Origin: an uncultured Eubacterium sp.
GTDB taxonomy: Bacteria > Bacillota > Clostridia > Lachnospirales > Lachnospiraceae
Assembly (NCBI GenBank): GCA_900545725.1
Contig: URAI01000123.1
Span: 1-6,047 of the forward strand
Length of the DNA stretch: 6,047 nt
Direction: 5' to 3'
Below, piece after piece: positions 4,808 to 6,047 of this stretch. The translations under genes and the position numbers were made by a program. Numbering within the stretch: position 1 is the stretch's first letter; every line of letters starts with the position of its first letter. The notes below the pieces were generated by a model. The model was not told the DNA's origin and made no database searches. It saw only the letters and a program-made list of their open reading frames with translations.

Positions 4808-5998
4808 ATGATTACAGCGGAAAAGATAACTACAACTGATGTAAAAAGACTTAATAAAAACAGAATATTCAGGCTTATACATTATACAGACAAGATATCA
4901 AGACAGGAGATTGCAGAAATATTGCAATTATCACTTCCTACAGTAAATCAGAACCTTAAACTGCTTACCAATGACGGACTTATTGAGTTTGAAGGTAATT
5001 TTGAATCTACAGGAGGAAGAAAGGCACAGGCTATAATTGTAAAAGGAATGTCAAAATGTGCCATAAGTGTTAATTTGTCGAGTACCGGTGTAAAGGTTGC
5101 ATTAGTTAATCTAAAAGGAGAGATTATATGTTCAGAAAAGGCTACAGTTGATTTTTCTGATAATGCAAGATATATAGATACGGTGGCAGGACTTGTGGAG
5201 GATATTGTTAATAGGAATGATGTCAATCATGACAATATATTAGGAGTAGGAATAACGGTTCCGGGTATATTTGATACCGGCAATGAGATTATAATATCAG
5301 CACCTACAATGGGAATCCGCAATTATCCTGTCAGCGCTATTACATCACATATTCCTTACCGTTGTATTGCCATGAATGATGCCAAGGCTAATTCCTATGC
5401 CGAATATTGGTTTGGAAGAGAGAATACGGATACAAAGAAAGTAACAATAGAGGAATTTAACAGACATCTTATGACATCAAGAGATGATGGCAAGCTGTAT
5501 CTTATGCTCAATACCGGTGTTGGTGGTTCTTATATTTCAAACGAGCGTATTATGCATGGAAAACATAACAGATATGGTGAATTTGGACATATGACACTGC
5601 ACCCACAGGGAAAGCTGTGTACCTGTGGTAAGAGAGGCTGTCTTGAGGCTTATGTATCAGCCAGGCTTTTATCTGAGGAACTTGGTGTAACTCTTACAGA
5701 GTTTTTTAGCAGGCTTGAAGATGGCGATGAGAGATATAAGACCGTATTTGATGAGTATATAGATAATCTTACAACAGGAATTAATAATCTGTATATTATG
5801 TGTGATGGTGATATAATTCTTGGGGGACCGGTAGCACATTTTCTTAAAAAATATGAGACTATAATTAAGCAGCAGCTTATTAAAAAATACTGTTTTGATA
5901 CAGATGCATCATATCTTAGCTTTGCTAACTGTACGGTTGAACAGTCTGATACAGGAGCAGCACTTACATTTTTAGGAGAATTTATAAGAGGGATATAG
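4808..5998 (+). CDS. xylR: ROK-family transcriptional repressor, XylR type
   Basis: This 396-residue DNA-binding protein probably represses the locus until sugar is bound. An N-terminal winged helix-turn-helix spans about residues 12-70, with SRQEIAEILQLSLPTVNQNL (31-50) as the recognition unit, followed by STGGRKAQ. The ROK sugar-binding domain follows: VPGIF, a retained Asn190-Asp191 pair, GEFGH (257-261) and the zinc motif CTCGKRGC with Cys271, Cys273, Cys278 and His261. The ATP-binding DIGGT of ROK kinases is replaced (NLSSTGVK, 89-96), so it is a regulator rather than a kinase. The start is supported by AGGA (4797-4800), 7 nt before ATG. It lies 33 bp after transaldolase with no promoter seen, so it is probably cotranscribed and autoregulated. 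Length fits Bacillus XylR. Xylose as effector is inferred from the neighbours. Confidence 0.88.
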   Translation: MITAEKITTTDVKRLNKNRIFRLIHYTDKISRQEIAEILQLSLPTVNQNLKLLTNDGLIEFEGNFESTGGRKAQAIIVKGMSKCAISVNLSSTGVKVALVNLKGEIICSEKATVDFSDNARYIDTVAGLVEDIVNRNDVNHDNILGVGITVPGIFDTGNEIIISAPTMGIRNYPVSAITSHIPYRCIAMNDAKANSYAEYWFGRENTDTKKVTIEEFNRHLMTSRDDGKLYLMLNTGVGGSYISNERIMHGKHNRYGEFGHMTLHPQGKLCTCGKRGCLEAYVSARLLSEELGVTLTEFFSRLEDGDERYKTVFDEYIDNLTTGINNLYIMCDGDIILGGPVAHFLKKYETIIKQQLIKKYCFDTDASYLSFANCTVEQSDTGAALTFLGEFIRGI

Positions 5999-6033
5999 TG
6001 TGAAAAATAAGCTTGATAGCTTATTTTATCACA
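5999..6033 (+). terminator. Strong hairpin terminator at the operon end
   Basis: Starting at the base after the xylR stop codon, AAAATAAGCT (6004-6013) pairs perfectly with AGCTTATTTT (6018-6027) around a TGAT loop. The outer bases TGTGA (5999-6003) pair with TCACA (6029-6033) across a single bulged A. The T-rich 3' arm and A-rich 5' arm suit a bidirectional intrinsic terminator, although there is no long separate T-tail. This marks the probable 3' end of the transcript. Confidence 0.65.
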
Positions 6034-6047
6034 AGTTCATAAGTGAA

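Noticed and set aside
1..6047. CRISPR array, tRNA, rRNA, transposase gene or phage genes
   Set aside because: No regularly spaced repeats, tRNA-like cloverleaf with conserved loops, rRNA segment, or transposase/integrase-like protein was seen. The five genes form an ordinary catabolic operon.

Overview
The window holds a compact five-gene pentose (most likely D-xylose) catabolic locus, all on the + strand, from an AT-rich anaerobic Clostridia-type Firmicute. Strong GGAG-type ribosome sites, heavy use of ATA, AGA and GAT/AAT codons, and the gene families point to Lachnospiraceae or a close relative. The species cannot be fixed from the sequence alone.

Layout. (1) 1-138: promoter region with a consensus-like sigma-A promoter, a 13-bp tandem repeat and a 17-bp inverted repeat that looks like a pair of operators. 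(2) 139-750: a DUF4867-type, cupin-like protein of unknown function. (3) 751-1003: a structured 253-bp intergenic region with a weak terminator-like hairpin, a perfect dyad, a strong ribosome binding site, and then a 127-nt self-complementary element lying between that ribosome binding site and the next start codon. (4) 1004-2479: a fucose/arabinose-isomerase-fold sugar isomerase, matching the non-classical xylose isomerase of clostridia. (5) 2560-4047: xylulokinase with its own promoter candidate. (6) 4121-4774: a small class transaldolase. (7) 4808-5998: a ROK-family, XylR-type repressor, followed by a strong hairpin terminator at 5999-6033.

How the genes fit. The isomerase would convert xylose to xylulose, the kinase would make xylulose 5-phosphate, and transaldolase would help pass it through the non-oxidative pentose phosphate pathway. 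The ROK protein would sense the sugar and control the operators. DUF4867 travels with this set and may act on the sugar or on its anomer balance. No transporter, transketolase or glycosidase is in the window. From memory, comparative genomics of Firmicute xylose regulons found that Clostridium acetobutylicum uses an isomerase of this family, not the classical XylA, next to a small hypothetical gene, a xylulokinase and a ROK-type XylR. This window has the same gene families plus transaldolase.

The most notable observation is upstream of the isomerase gene. The start codon has no adjacent Shine-Dalgarno sequence, but a strong one sits about 136 nt upstream. The intervening segment 869-995 pairs with itself at its ends, so folding it away leaves a normal 9-nt spacing. 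This suggests either an inserted palindromic element tolerated through RNA folding, or a structured leader that controls isomerase translation.
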